Below are positions 45,205 through 53,813 of a DNA stretch of 64,000 nt, piece after piece. Numbering within the stretch: position 1 is the stretch's first letter; each line of letters starts with the position of its first letter. The notes beneath the pieces are model-generated. The model worked only from the letters and a program-made list of their open reading frames with translations. It was not told the origin of the DNA and made no database searches. Origin of the DNA: Sporosarcina cyprini (GTDB lineage: Bacteria > Bacillota > Bacilli > Bacillales_A > Planococcaceae); contig NZ_JAKMHX010000016.1 of the NCBI RefSeq assembly GCF_022048975.1, forward strand, positions 124,001 through 188,000. The letters are read 5' to 3'. The position numbers and the translations under genes are program-made.

Positions 45205-46071
45205 CTACTTTCTGAAGGAAATCGTCTTACCGAGTTCCCTCGCTGTATCTTTCGCAAGCGCTGTCACAATCGTTCCTTTTTCGAGGAGGATGTCCTGTTC
45301 CTGAATGGAACGGATATCTTCATTGGAAAGCAGCTTTTTCTTAAATTCATACGGTTTGTTCACGGGCTGGGGTGCGCTTTGCGGAACATGATTCTCTGTC
45401 CTTGCCGTTTCCCCATTTTCTGCTCCCGGCTTCACAAGTCGTCCGATTGTTCCTTGTGTAATAAAACCTGCATTTGCCTCATCTGTGTCGATATGCATTT
45501 CCAGCCGATACCGTTCGGAGACGCGAATCTTCACATTCCGAAACGACACGGGACGGATGCCATCCACCTCAACAGTTACATACTCGCCATTTTGCACGCC
45601 GAACCGCGAAGCATCGCCTGGCGCCATATGAATATGCGCTTGGGCGACAATCAAGCCCTCTTCCAAGTAAATGCTGCCATTCGGGCCAATGAGCGTGATA
45701 CCAGCGGACCCTTCGATATCACCAGACTCCCGAAGCGGCGGCTTAACACCTAGCTTCATGGCGTCTGTGAAACTCACTTCCACTTGGGAAAGGGAACGCG
45801 CAGGGCCGAGAATGCGCACCCGTTCGATGCTGCCTTTCGGCCCTGCGACAACCACTGTTTCGTTAGAAGCGAATTGGCCCGGCTGTGATAAGTCGGACCG
45901 TTTCGTCAATTCATAACCTTTTCCAAACAGCGCTTCCACATGTTCAGGTTTCAGATGTACGTGGCGGGCAGAAACGGCAATCGGAACAGCGTGGGCCGGC
46001 ATTGGGCTCACGTCTTTTGAAAGCTGGCCGAGGACTTCCCCGACAATCCGTTCAATCAATTGCTGATCCAT
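45205..46071 (-). CDS. pduL: PduL-type phosphotransacylase
   Basis: Converts acetyl-CoA to acetyl phosphate inside the microcompartment, recycling CoA for EutE; it takes the place of EutD. 288 residues. PduL signatures: VSARHVHLKPEHVEALFG, GQFASNETVVVAGPKG, RILGPARSLSQVEVS and AQAHIHMAPGDASRFG, whose His residues form the zinc sites. The first 19 residues (MDQQLIERIVGEVLGQLSK) form an amphipathic helix like a known encapsulation peptide. The C-terminal 75 residues extend beyond the usual PduL and contain a second HTH-like or helical segment. Confidence 0.92.
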   Translation of the reverse strand: MDQQLIERIVGEVLGQLSKDVSPMPAHAVPIAVSARHVHLKPEHVEALFGKGYELTKRSDLSQPGQFASNETVVVAGPKGSIERVRILGPARSLSQVEVSFTDAMKLGVKPPLRESGDIEGSAGITLIGPNGSIYLEEGLIVAQAHIHMAPGDASRFGVQNGEYVTVEVDGIRPVSFRNVKIRVSERYRLEMHIDTDEANAGFITQGTIGRLVKPGAENGETARTENHVPQSAPQPVNKPYEFKKKLLSNEDIRSIQEQDILLEKGTIVTALAKDTARELGKTISFRK

Positions 46072-46109
46072 TCCACTTCCACCTTCCTGCTGTTATTTTC
46101 GCTTTGGAA

Positions 46110-46397
46110 TCAGCCTTCCATTTTAGGAAGAATCATTTCCAATTCGTTATGCGGTCTTGGGATAACGTGGACAGATAGCAATTCGCCTACACGCTGTGCT
46201 GCTGCTGCGCCTGCATCAGTTGCTGCTTTTACTGCGCCTACATCACCGCGTACGAGTACTGTTACGATTCCGCCACCAACATGTACTTTACCGACAAGAT
46301 TAACGCTAGCCGCTTTCACCATTGCGTCTGCTGCTTCGATTGAACCGATCAAACCTTTAGTTTCTACCATTCCTAGTGCTGTACCTTCTCTGTTCAT
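46110..46397 (-). CDS. eutM: EutM-type BMC shell protein
   Basis: 95-residue canonical BMC hexamer ([49 protein letters not shown]). Major facet protein of the ethanolamine microcompartment. Preceded by AGGAGGAAACAA. The neighbouring 355-bp intergenic region with structured repeats separates it from eutE. Confidence 0.94.
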   Translation of the reverse strand: MNREGTALGMVETKGLIGSIEAADAMVKAASVNLVGKVHVGGGIVTVLVRGDVGAVKAATDAGAAAAQRVGELLSVHVIPRPHNELEMILPKMEG

Positions 46398-46460
46398 GTT
46401 TGTTTCCTCCTAATGGGTTTTAGTTTTTTATTTTTGCTATAAAACGTTGATTTCCGTTTC

Positions 46461-46713
46461 AGGCGGACGCTTTCCGCGGGCGCCCACAGGATGTGGGTGT
46501 GCAACCTTTGCCGCAGGACGCGGCGAACTTAGGTTGCCTTCAATAGTATTGGGTCTTCAGCTCAGTGCTCTCAACGCTGCGCTTTGTTCGCAGACGTCGT
46601 TCTTCGTGACGACTAATGCTATTCCCGCTGGAGTCGTTTGCCGTGGGCTTACAGGATGTAAGTCATGCAGGCGTTGCGACAGGACGTCGCGGACTTAGCC
46701 TGCCTTCCACTCC
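46461..46713. repeat. duplicated structured intergenic repeat with compensatory stems
   Basis: Two direct copies, about 165 bp apart, of a two-hairpin unit. Copy 1: CCCAC-AGGAT-GTGGG (46483-46497), then GCAACCT (46501)...AGGTTGC (46531) enclosing GCCGC-AGGAC-GCGGC (46510-46524). Copy 2: CTTAC-AGGAT-GTAAG (46648-46662), then GCAGGC (46667)...GCCTGC (46698) enclosing GCGAC-AGGAC-GTCGC (46676-46690). All three stems differ between copies but stay paired, while loops are identical. Occupies the gap between eutE and eutM; orientation of any transcript is unclear. Confidence 0.85.
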
Positions 46714-46752
46714 AATCAACTAAGTGTTGAAGAAATCTCAAAGGATGCTAAT

Positions 46753-48270
46753 TTACTTCGTCAACTGCTTCACAATCTCGCTGACTAAGTTCTTCACTAC
46801 TTCCGGATCGATTTCGCTATCGGAGCCGACTTTCGTCAGTACCTCTGAGACGACCTGATCCGTTGCAGCAGTCGGTTTCTCTTCCTGATGGGAAGGGAGT
46901 GTGACTTCTTTTGTGCCATATGCCATCCGTTTAATGTTCAGCAAGTGTTTTGCAGTTACATTGTCGGATGTAATATTGCCGCCGAATGTGCCGCAGCCTA
47001 ATGTGAAGGATGGCATGAGTCCTGTCGTTCCCCCGACTGCTCCAACGGAAGACATCGTGTTGACCATGATGCGGGAAACCGGCATTTCTACTGCGAATTC
47101 ACGGGCGATGGAATCATTCTCCGTATGAATCGAGAGGCTGTGGCCCCGTCCGCCGATATTGAGCAGCGCCATGCAAATTTCTTTCGCATGGTTGACGTCA
47201 TTTACGACATACATCGCAAAGACCGGAGACAGCTTTTCGAGAGAGAACGGCACATCTTTGCCGACTTTCGTTTCCATTCCAATGATGACACGGGTGCCTT
47301 CCGGGATGGAGATGCCGGCCAGTTTCGCAATCGTTTGCGGGCTCTTGCCGACAATTTTCGGGTTCACTTTGCCTGGTGAAGGAGAGATGACTTTCTCCAT
47401 GATTTGCTTTTCTTCATCCGACAAGATGTAAGCACCGTTTTTCTTCAATTCCCGGTTGACGAGTTCCAGAATGTTTTTATCAACGACAATCGCTTGTTCT
47501 GTCGCACAGATCGTGCCGTAATCGAACGATTTACTGTTGACGATATCCCGGACCGCCTTTTCCACTTTCGCGGAACGCTCGATGTACACGGGAACGTTCC
47601 CCGGTCCAACGCCATAAGCTGGCTTTCCAGAACTATATGCGGCTTTGACGAGCGCGCCGCCACCTGTTGCCAGAATGAGATTGACGTCCGGATGTTTCAT
47701 CAGTTGCTGCGTTGCTTCCATGGAAGACATCGTCAAGCATTGAATTAATCCTTCCGGTGCTCCCGCTTTCACTGCAGCCGCATCACATACTTTCAACGCT
47801 TCATGCGTGCAATTTACCGCATACGGATGGGGGCTGACGACAATCGCATTTCTTGTTTTCAATGAAATGAGTGTTTTGAAGAACGCAGTCGACGTTGGAT
47901 TGGTTGTCGGGATAATGCCCGCCACCACGCCAAACGGAGCCGCGATTTCCACTACCTTTTTCACTTTGTCCTCTCCGATGATGCCGACAGTTTTCATGTC
48001 TTTAATACTTTCGTATACATCACGGGAGCCCACTTCATTCTTGATTTTCTTATGGACCGCAACGCCCATTCCTGTTTCTTCCACCGCCATATAGGCAAGA
48101 CGTTCGGATTCCTTGAAGGCGGCTTCCGCAACAGCTTTGACAATGTTGTCCACTTGTTGCTGCGTGTAGCTCATGAATTTAAGTTGCGCTTCTTTTGCTG
48201 TTTTGACAGCTGTACGCATTTCTTGGAGGGCCAATAAATCAGCGTCTAGTGCCTGCACCAAGTCAATCAC
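46753..48270 (-). CDS. eutE: acetylating acetaldehyde dehydrogenase EutE
   Basis: Oxidises acetaldehyde from ethanolamine lyase to acetyl-CoA with NAD inside the microcompartment. 505 residues. Aldehyde dehydrogenase fold with PFGVVAGIIPTTNPTSTAFF, ILATGGGALVKAAYSSG, GVGPGNVPVYIE and the catalytic Cys in DYGTICATEQAIVV. The C-terminal 19 residues (IDPEVVKNLVSEIVKQLTK) form an amphipathic helix that resembles the N-terminal helices of EutC and PduL here, suggesting a C-terminal encapsulation peptide. Confidence 0.94.
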   Translation of the reverse strand: MIDLVQALDADLLALQEMRTAVKTAKEAQLKFMSYTQQQVDNIVKAVAEAAFKESERLAYMAVEETGMGVAVHKKIKNEVGSRDVYESIKDMKTVGIIGEDKVKKVVEIAAPFGVVAGIIPTTNPTSTAFFKTLISLKTRNAIVVSPHPYAVNCTHEALKVCDAAAVKAGAPEGLIQCLTMSSMEATQQLMKHPDVNLILATGGGALVKAAYSSGKPAYGVGPGNVPVYIERSAKVEKAVRDIVNSKSFDYGTICATEQAIVVDKNILELVNRELKKNGAYILSDEEKQIMEKVISPSPGKVNPKIVGKSPQTIAKLAGISIPEGTRVIIGMETKVGKDVPFSLEKLSPVFAMYVVNDVNHAKEICMALLNIGGRGHSLSIHTENDSIAREFAVEMPVSRIMVNTMSSVGAVGGTTGLMPSFTLGCGTFGGNITSDNVTAKHLLNIKRMAYGTKEVTLPSHQEEKPTAATDQVVSEVLTKVGSDSEIDPEVVKNLVSEIVKQLTK

Positions 48271-48294
48271 TCCTTCCTTGCTTACTATTGGCGA

Positions 48295-48939
48295 TTAATA
48301 CCCAAGCGGGTTTCTCGCCATATTTTGAATTGCTTCCCGGAACGCATCTGTTGCTGCCTGGCACGATGATTGGCTGCCGGTTAATAAGCCGCCGCCAAAG
48401 TTCGTTTCCGATGGGGGAGCAAAAAACTCGCATAATGTTACATCCGCCGCTTTCAAGGCCGCATCCAACCCGACAATCGCTTCGAGCGGCGGTGCAATTA
48501 GGTAAGCTAACGACTGTCCAACCGGGATACCCGCCATTTCCGCTAAAAAGGTGCCAGTGCTTGAAACGGTATGCGCATAAAGTGCATGATCTGGATTTCC
48601 ATTGATCGCTTCAAAATACGCATCATTTTCAATCGTGATCCGGATCGAATCCAAACCGCTCTTCACTTCTTCCGGCGACTGACCTGCGATAACTCCGAGG
48701 AATTCACCCGATAACGGGCCCGATGCATGTGCAGCACCTGCATAGAAGCTTTTCGCATACACGACTTCTACATCGGTCTTTTTCGTTGCCTCGTCAATCG
48801 CGGTATAGCCGACATCGTCAATAGTCGTTGTGACAAGACCGATGCTTCGCTGATACGGCTTCAGATTAAATTTCTTCGCCAGCTCTTCATTCACATTCGG
48901 GATGACTTGCATGGACAAGATATCTGCATAGATTTTCAT
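48295..48939 (-). CDS. eutL: EutL microcompartment shell protein (trimeric, double BMC)
   Basis: 214 residues with two fused, permuted BMC domains. Landmarks: LSMQVIPNVNEELAKKFNL, GLVTTTIDDVGYTAIDEAT, YAGAAHASGPLSGEFLG and the C-terminal LLTGSQSSCQAATDAFREA. EutL trimers form gated pores in the shell. Located between eutE and eutC, the usual order in Firmicutes. Confidence 0.95.
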   Translation of the reverse strand: MKIYADILSMQVIPNVNEELAKKFNLKPYQRSIGLVTTTIDDVGYTAIDEATKKTDVEVVYAKSFYAGAAHASGPLSGEFLGVIAGQSPEEVKSGLDSIRITIENDAYFEAINGNPDHALYAHTVSSTGTFLAEMAGIPVGQSLAYLIAPPLEAIVGLDAALKAADVTLCEFFAPPSETNFGGGLLTGSQSSCQAATDAFREAIQNMARNPLGY

Positions 48940-48952
48940 CGACTGCCGCCTC

Positions 48953-49948
48953 CTAGCCTTCTTTGTTCACAAGGGATACACCGCTCGCCTCAAATTTCAG
49001 CACTTTTTGGATGACTGTGCCTAAGTAAGCTCCAGCTTCCACTGGCGGTATGCCTCCCTTATGGATATTGGAAATAACCATCCGATCCGCTTCAATCGTG
49101 CCGATGCGCGGTTGGTAGCAAAGATAGGCGCTTAATGATTCGGCAGACACGAGGCCAGGACGTTCGCCAATTAACATGACGACAACATCCGGCTGCAGCA
49201 TTTCGCCGATTTCGTCCATCAAGGCAACACGGCCTTTATCCACATAGAAAGTCGTACCCATGTCGATGTTTAAGTTGCGGAGAGACTGTTCGAGAGATAA
49301 ATAGACATCCTCCAAGTTCTCCTCGATCGCTTTTGCACTCAGTCCATTGGATGCAACGATTTGAACCGTCGGCCCCTTCTTGCATTTCTCCAGAACTGTC
49401 TGTTTCGCTTCATCCGACAGCCTGCGTCCTAAATCGGGACGCCGGATATACTCTTCCTTATCCGCCACTTTGGAATGGACTTGGAATAATTCGAGCCGGT
49501 CCAATAATTCGTCCGGCACTTCACCGTATACGGCATCGACAGCTGCCGCATGGTCCAATCGGAATTGGAGCCATGTTTTTGTTTTCGGGCGCGAACCCGC
49601 TCTTCCGACACCTACACGGGCCGGCGTTTTCTTGCGAAGCTCAGCCAGTTCCGTTTCCTTGGCATCCGACTGTTTCGTAGCGTCTTGTTTGTGACATGCT
49701 CCAACATCTGCAGAGGCAACTTTGGAAGTCGCAGCGGGCTGTTTCTGTTCCGTTGTACGGTGGAAGGTTACAGCTCCGGCTGGCCCCGCGTCTGGATGTT
49801 CCGTTGCAAGCGCTTGGCCAACTGGTGCGTCTGCAAACAAGTTGACCGGCATCGCTTCATCCGACTTGCGGGTCTCTGCTTTCCCCTTCGTTTCCTGAAG
49901 CTTTTCCACAACCATTTTGGTTATTTGTTCAATCAGCTGTTCATTCAT
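48953..49948 (-). CDS. eutC: ethanolamine ammonia-lyase small subunit EutC
   Basis: Light chain of the adenosylcobalamin-dependent lyase that splits ethanolamine to acetaldehyde and ammonia. 331 residues, longer than the 295 of E. coli because of a low-complexity linker at about residues 20-105. The catalytic core begins at TPARVGVGRAGSRPKTKTWL. Core features include FRLDHAAAVDAVYGEVP, IVASNGLSAKAIEENL and LIGERPGLVSAESLSAYLCY. The N-terminal MNEQLIEQITKMVVEKLQE is a probable encapsulation helix. Confidence 0.95.
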   Translation of the reverse strand: MNEQLIEQITKMVVEKLQETKGKAETRKSDEAMPVNLFADAPVGQALATEHPDAGPAGAVTFHRTTEQKQPAATSKVASADVGACHKQDATKQSDAKETELAELRKKTPARVGVGRAGSRPKTKTWLQFRLDHAAAVDAVYGEVPDELLDRLELFQVHSKVADKEEYIRRPDLGRRLSDEAKQTVLEKCKKGPTVQIVASNGLSAKAIEENLEDVYLSLEQSLRNLNIDMGTTFYVDKGRVALMDEIGEMLQPDVVVMLIGERPGLVSAESLSAYLCYQPRIGTIEADRMVISNIHKGGIPPVEAGAYLGTVIQKVLKFEASGVSLVNKEG

Positions 49949-49962
49949 CCCAAATCCACCTC

Positions 49963-51327
49963 CTATCGGTTAAACAATGTAGCATCGCCAGCGCGTGCAC
50001 TTAGCTTGCCATTCTCATAGATGCCCATCTTCTCAAGCCATTTCAAATACTCAGGTGCCGGTGTCTTGCCGAGAGTTTGAAGAAGTGTCGCTACATCGTG
50101 GTAGCTCATCGATTGGTAATTCAGCATGACATCGTCACCCATCGGCGCCGCGATAATGAAGTTTACACCCGCAGCCGACAAGAGCACGCTCAAGTCCTCA
50201 ATATCGTTTTGGTCTGCCTTAATATGGTTCGTGTAGCAAATATCAACGCCCATCGGGATGCCGTGCATTTTGCCCATGAAATGGTCTTCCAGCCCTGCCC
50301 GGATAACTTGTTTGCTGTTATACAAATACTCCGGTCCGATGAATCCGACGACTGTGTTGACGATGTACGGATCATAATGTCTTGCGAAACCATAGTTTCT
50401 GGATTCCAGCGTCAACTGGTCAATGCCGTAATGCGCTTCTGCGGAAAGCTCCGACCCTTGGCCTGTTTCAAAGTACATAACTTGCGGTCCAGTACCTGTT
50501 CCTTGTTTCAAAGCAAGATCTCTTGCTTCTGCAATCAATTCGGCGGAAATACCGAACGAGCGATGCGCTTTTTCCGTTCCCGCGATACTTTGGAAGATCA
50601 TATCGGCAGGAGCCCCTTGCTGGATTGCTTTCATCTGTGTCGTCACGTGGGCAAGAACACAGTTTTGGGTAGGAATCTCCCAATCGTTAATAAAATCCTT
50701 TGTCGCATGCAATATGCGTTTCACGCTTTCCACGGAGTCATCGACCGGGTTTATCCCTATGACCGCATCTCCGATACCATACGAAAGCCCTTCCTTCAAC
50801 GAAGCGATAATGCCATCAATGTTGTCTGTCGGATGATTCGGCTGCAAACGGGAGGAAAGCGTTCCCTTTTGACCGATCGTAATATTACAAGTGGACAGAA
50901 TCTCAATTTTATTCGCCGCATGGACAAGATCCAGATTGGACATGAGCTTCGTCACTGCCGCAATGACTTCAGAAGTTAAACCCCGGCTAAGCCGCTTTAA
51001 TTCCCGGTCGCCTACGTCATTGCTCAAGATGTACTCGCGCAGCTCCGCAATGCTCCAGTTTTTAATTTCGTTATATACTCTTTCATTGATGTCGCCCTCG
51101 ATGATCCGGGACACTTCGTCCGTTTCAATCGGGATAAGTGGGTTATTTCGGATATCGCTTACCAGCAATTCGCTGACAACCGCTTTTGCCGCGATTCGTT
51201 CTTGAACCGTTTCCGCTGCGATGCCGGCTAGCCGGTCTCCTGATTTTTCCTCATTCGCTTTAGCCAATACTTCTTTCAGATCGGCGAATACATACCGTTC
51301 GCCGCCTAATACCGTTGATAAATTCAA
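49963..51327 (-). CDS. eutB: ethanolamine ammonia-lyase large subunit EutB
   Basis: Heavy chain carrying the TIM-barrel active site. 454 residues, normal. Segments LVHAANKIEILSTCNITIGQKG, TLSSRLQPNHPTDNIDGI, YFETGQGSELSAEAHYG and MGVDICYTNHIKADQNDIED correspond to substrate and cobalamin-adenosyl contact regions. Starts at 51327 after GGAGGCGC, 15 bp downstream of eutA. Confidence 0.96.
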   Translation of the reverse strand: MNLSTVLGGERYVFADLKEVLAKANEEKSGDRLAGIAAETVQERIAAKAVVSELLVSDIRNNPLIPIETDEVSRIIEGDINERVYNEIKNWSIAELREYILSNDVGDRELKRLSRGLTSEVIAAVTKLMSNLDLVHAANKIEILSTCNITIGQKGTLSSRLQPNHPTDNIDGIIASLKEGLSYGIGDAVIGINPVDDSVESVKRILHATKDFINDWEIPTQNCVLAHVTTQMKAIQQGAPADMIFQSIAGTEKAHRSFGISAELIAEARDLALKQGTGTGPQVMYFETGQGSELSAEAHYGIDQLTLESRNYGFARHYDPYIVNTVVGFIGPEYLYNSKQVIRAGLEDHFMGKMHGIPMGVDICYTNHIKADQNDIEDLSVLLSAAGVNFIIAAPMGDDVMLNYQSMSYHDVATLLQTLGKTPAPEYLKWLEKMGIYENGKLSARAGDATLFNR

Positions 51328-51341
51328 TTGCAGCGCCTCCT

Positions 51342-52790
51342 TTACGATGTGTGGAATGTTAACGTTTTCACGACAACCGGTACGACACCCGAATCGAGCG
51401 CCTTGCCGATATCAATGTAATCGCCGGTCTCCACGTTGATTTGATCCACACAAATGACACTCTGTTGTACATTCATGGCGACCAGCGTCTGGCCGATCAC
51501 CTTGGCATGATCCGATTGGATGATCAAAATGATCGGTTGCGACGGATCAGGTCGTTTTTCCATCAGACGGATAATCGCCTGGGACAATGATTGGATGTCC
51601 CGAAATCCCATGTAGGGAAGATTCGAAATATATAATGCGAAGTTTTGCCCTTCCCGGGTCGAGTCGTATAATGCGATCGCCTCGGAAATGGCTGAGTCGA
51701 AAAGATCCAGCCCTTGTTGCAAATCAAACATGAAATCATGCTGGTAAATCGGGATGTTTTTCAAAGGAAGCTCATGCGGTGCCACCTGAATGGTTGCTCC
51801 GCTGATTTCCGTTGTCTGTGTGCCTGCACCTAGCACGGTCGCTCTTACGGTTTCAACAGGCTCCAGCCATTCGAACGACTGCAGTCGGCCATTTTGCCTC
51901 AATGTTGCTGCCAACTGGTTGCCGATATCATCGTATGCCGCGACCTGTACCTGTCCGAGCTCGTGCTGATACATACACTCGGACACGCCTCCGGAGAAAA
52001 CGACCGCTTCCACGTCATCCAGCCAAGAAGGCGTATGACCGAGCAGCAGGACGTGATCGTCTGAAGCGACATTCTTGCTTAGGATCCGTGCAAGCGAACT
52101 GGCCATGAAGTCTGTCACTTGCTGGACAGCAGGGCTGTCGGCTCGATCGCCAACCTGCAATCGCCAACCTTGTTCGGCCAGGAGCCGTTCGATCGGCGGC
52201 GAAATGGAACGGACGATGCCATTCTGGAACTCGATGAGACGACCGCCGATATGCATCGTACAAGTCCCTAACAGCTTCTTGTCCTTGTAAACGGCTATAT
52301 TGGCCGTTCCCCCGCCGATGTCGATGTTCGCGATCACTTTCCCGCTCTTCGCAGAATAGTCATACGCTCCAGAGCCTTTCGCGGCAATAATGCCTTCCAA
52401 ATCCGGCCCTGCCGTCGCAACGAGGAAATCACCAGCTTCATGCGACAGATGATGGAGCATTTCACTCGCATTGCGCTTTGTCGCCGTTTCTCCTGTAATG
52501 ATGACGGCACCGGTCTCGATTTGAGATGGCGTCACACCCGCCTCTGCATATTGCGAGCGGATGATCCGTTCCACGCCTTGCGTGTCAATCGTCGACGCAT
52601 CCAGGAGCGGCGTTCGGAAGACCGGACTTTTATATAAAATCTCTTTATCTACGATTTCGATTCGCGGTACATGGGTTGTACCTGCTACATTCATTAAGGA
52701 AAACCGGCTGATGATCAATTTTGTTGTGCTCGTGCCAATATCAATGCCAGCACTGATGATCGTTTCATGCCTTTTATTGAACTGGTTCAC
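51342..52790 (-). CDS. eutA: EutA reactivating factor for ethanolamine ammonia-lyase
   Basis: Chaperone-like ATPase that exchanges damaged cobalamin in the lyase. 482 residues from GTG 52790 (GGGGTGCAGGC site). Actin/Hsp70-like phosphate loops are visible: ISAGIDIGTSTTKLIISRF at the N-terminus and VIANIDIGGGTANIAVYKD mid-protein, then VVFSGGVSECMY. Expression depends on an antitermination leader directly upstream. Confidence 0.95.
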   Translation of the reverse strand: MNQFNKRHETIISAGIDIGTSTTKLIISRFSLMNVAGTTHVPRIEIVDKEILYKSPVFRTPLLDASTIDTQGVERIIRSQYAEAGVTPSQIETGAVIITGETATKRNASEMLHHLSHEAGDFLVATAGPDLEGIIAAKGSGAYDYSAKSGKVIANIDIGGGTANIAVYKDKKLLGTCTMHIGGRLIEFQNGIVRSISPPIERLLAEQGWRLQVGDRADSPAVQQVTDFMASSLARILSKNVASDDHVLLLGHTPSWLDDVEAVVFSGGVSECMYQHELGQVQVAAYDDIGNQLAATLRQNGRLQSFEWLEPVETVRATVLGAGTQTTEISGATIQVAPHELPLKNIPIYQHDFMFDLQQGLDLFDSAISEAIALYDSTREGQNFALYISNLPYMGFRDIQSLSQAIIRLMEKRPDPSQPIILIIQSDHAKVIGQTLVAMNVQQSVICVDQINVETGDYIDIGKALDSGVVPVVVKTLTFHTS

Positions 52791-52824
52791 GCCTGCACCC
52801 CATTTCGGAAAATGAAATAAAAAA

Positions 52825-52874
52825 CGCCTCTACAGACCCGGGGATTTCTCCGCGGGTTGTAAAGGCGTCATTGC
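52825..52874 (-). promoter_or_regulatory. EutV-type antitermination leader of eutA
   Basis: On the minus strand a small hairpin GGC-AATGAC-GCC (52874-52863) has a hexaloop with A at position 1 and G at position 4, the EutV/ANTAR target rule. Its 3' side overlaps the 5' side of a long terminator (52866-52825, CGCCTTTACAACCCG pairing with CGGGTCTGTAGAGGCG, then six U). Hairpin and terminator exclude each other, so bound EutV should allow read-through into eutA. Confidence 0.78.
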
Positions 52875-52915
52875 CGATTTCATGAACTTGTATTATCTCC
52901 AATATATCAAACTTG

Positions 52916-53428
52916 TTAGGCAGTGTAAAGTGTACCGATGAACCTGACATGGTCATCCTCTGTCTTCTGGACATACTCTTTCATCGAGCGCATGTCCGTG
53001 CACTTCACCAGCTCTTTCAAATGCGTTATGCCGTCTCCTGTGACGGATGACGTGATAATGACAGGGCCCTCCGAGATGATATCTTTCATCATGCGAAATG
53101 CTCTTTCCACATCAGCTTCCGGATGATCGCATTTCGTAATGACTCCGACCCCAATCTTTGGAACTCCCATGCTAAACCCCGGCGGAAAGATCGTCTTGCC
53201 GTTCGTCGCATCTTGGAGATAAAACACATGAGACACTTCCAAAGCCGTTGCCATAATATTTTTGTAGAACAACGGGTTTTCCGTGTATTCACCAGGCGTA
53301 TCAACGATCCAATCATAATAAATGAGCGTCTGTGTTTTCACAGCTGGAACCTGCTTGCCTAGCAGCGCATTCGTCAGCGTCGATTTGCCGGCACCAATGG
53401 CACCGATCAGCATCGCTTTGTTTTGCAT
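52916..53428 (-). CDS. eutP: EutP/PduV-type P-loop protein
   Basis: 170 residues. Walker A is LIGAIGAGKSTLTNALLG, and the TKCD motif (VITKCDHPEA) is the guanine-specificity loop, so a small GTPase-like fold. EutP from Salmonella has acetate kinase activity, and PduV has been linked to microcompartment movement; the role here is open. Followed by eutS upstream and the eutA leader downstream. Confidence 0.93.
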   Translation of the reverse strand: MQNKAMLIGAIGAGKSTLTNALLGKQVPAVKTQTLIYYDWIVDTPGEYTENPLFYKNIMATALEVSHVFYLQDATNGKTIFPPGFSMGVPKIGVGVITKCDHPEADVERAFRMMKDIISEGPVIITSSVTGDGITHLKELVKCTDMRSMKEYVQKTEDDHVRFIGTLYTA

Positions 53429-53441
53429 GTCCGTTCACTCC

Positions 53442-53783
53442 TTACGATTTCGTAATGGACGCCGGTGTATAACCAAGCTTCTCGGACAGGAATCGGTTAA
53501 TTTCCATCATCGCCATCTCAACTTCCGAGACACTTCCTACGATGACAAGACTTCCTGTAAACCGATCCAAGAATCCTAGCTTCACATTGGCTGCCTTCGT
53601 CGCCAAATCACCTGCGATAATGACTGTTTCACTTGGCGTGCACGTCATAATCCCTAGCGCTCCGGCTTCTTGGATGCCAAGTTTCTGAAACATATCCGGA
53701 TCAGGATTAGCGATTAGATGGCTAAGCGTAAGCTGTTTCCCTGGGACAAATTCCTGTATGAATCGTTTCTTTTCTTCGCTCAA
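53442..53783 (-). CDS. eutS: EutS/PduU-type BMC shell protein
   Basis: 113 residues starting at TTG 53783 (MSEEKKRFIQEFVPGKQLTL), with AAGGA nine bases upstream; a GTG nine bases earlier has no spacing for a site. Circularly permuted BMC domain: EFVPGKQLTLSHLIANPD, GIMTCTPSETVIIAGD, and GFLDRFTGSLVIVGS. Hexameric shell protein of the ethanolamine compartment, 13 bp ahead of eutP. Confidence 0.94.
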   Translation of the reverse strand: MSEEKKRFIQEFVPGKQLTLSHLIANPDPDMFQKLGIQEAGALGIMTCTPSETVIIAGDLATKAANVKLGFLDRFTGSLVIVGSVSEVEMAMMEINRFLSEKLGYTPASITKS

Positions 53784-53813
53784 TCTAAGCACTTCCTTCT
53801 CAGTTTATTGTAT

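Noticed and set aside
46447..46698. 83-residue plus-strand frame in the eutE-eutM gap
   Set aside because: It overlaps the structured repeats; stem covariation explains the sequence, and the peptide has no family features.
50077..50979. 300-residue open frame on the plus strand inside eutB
   Set aside because: Antisense to a gene with a full family match; no ribosome site and no recognisable motif. It is a by-product of eutB codon use.
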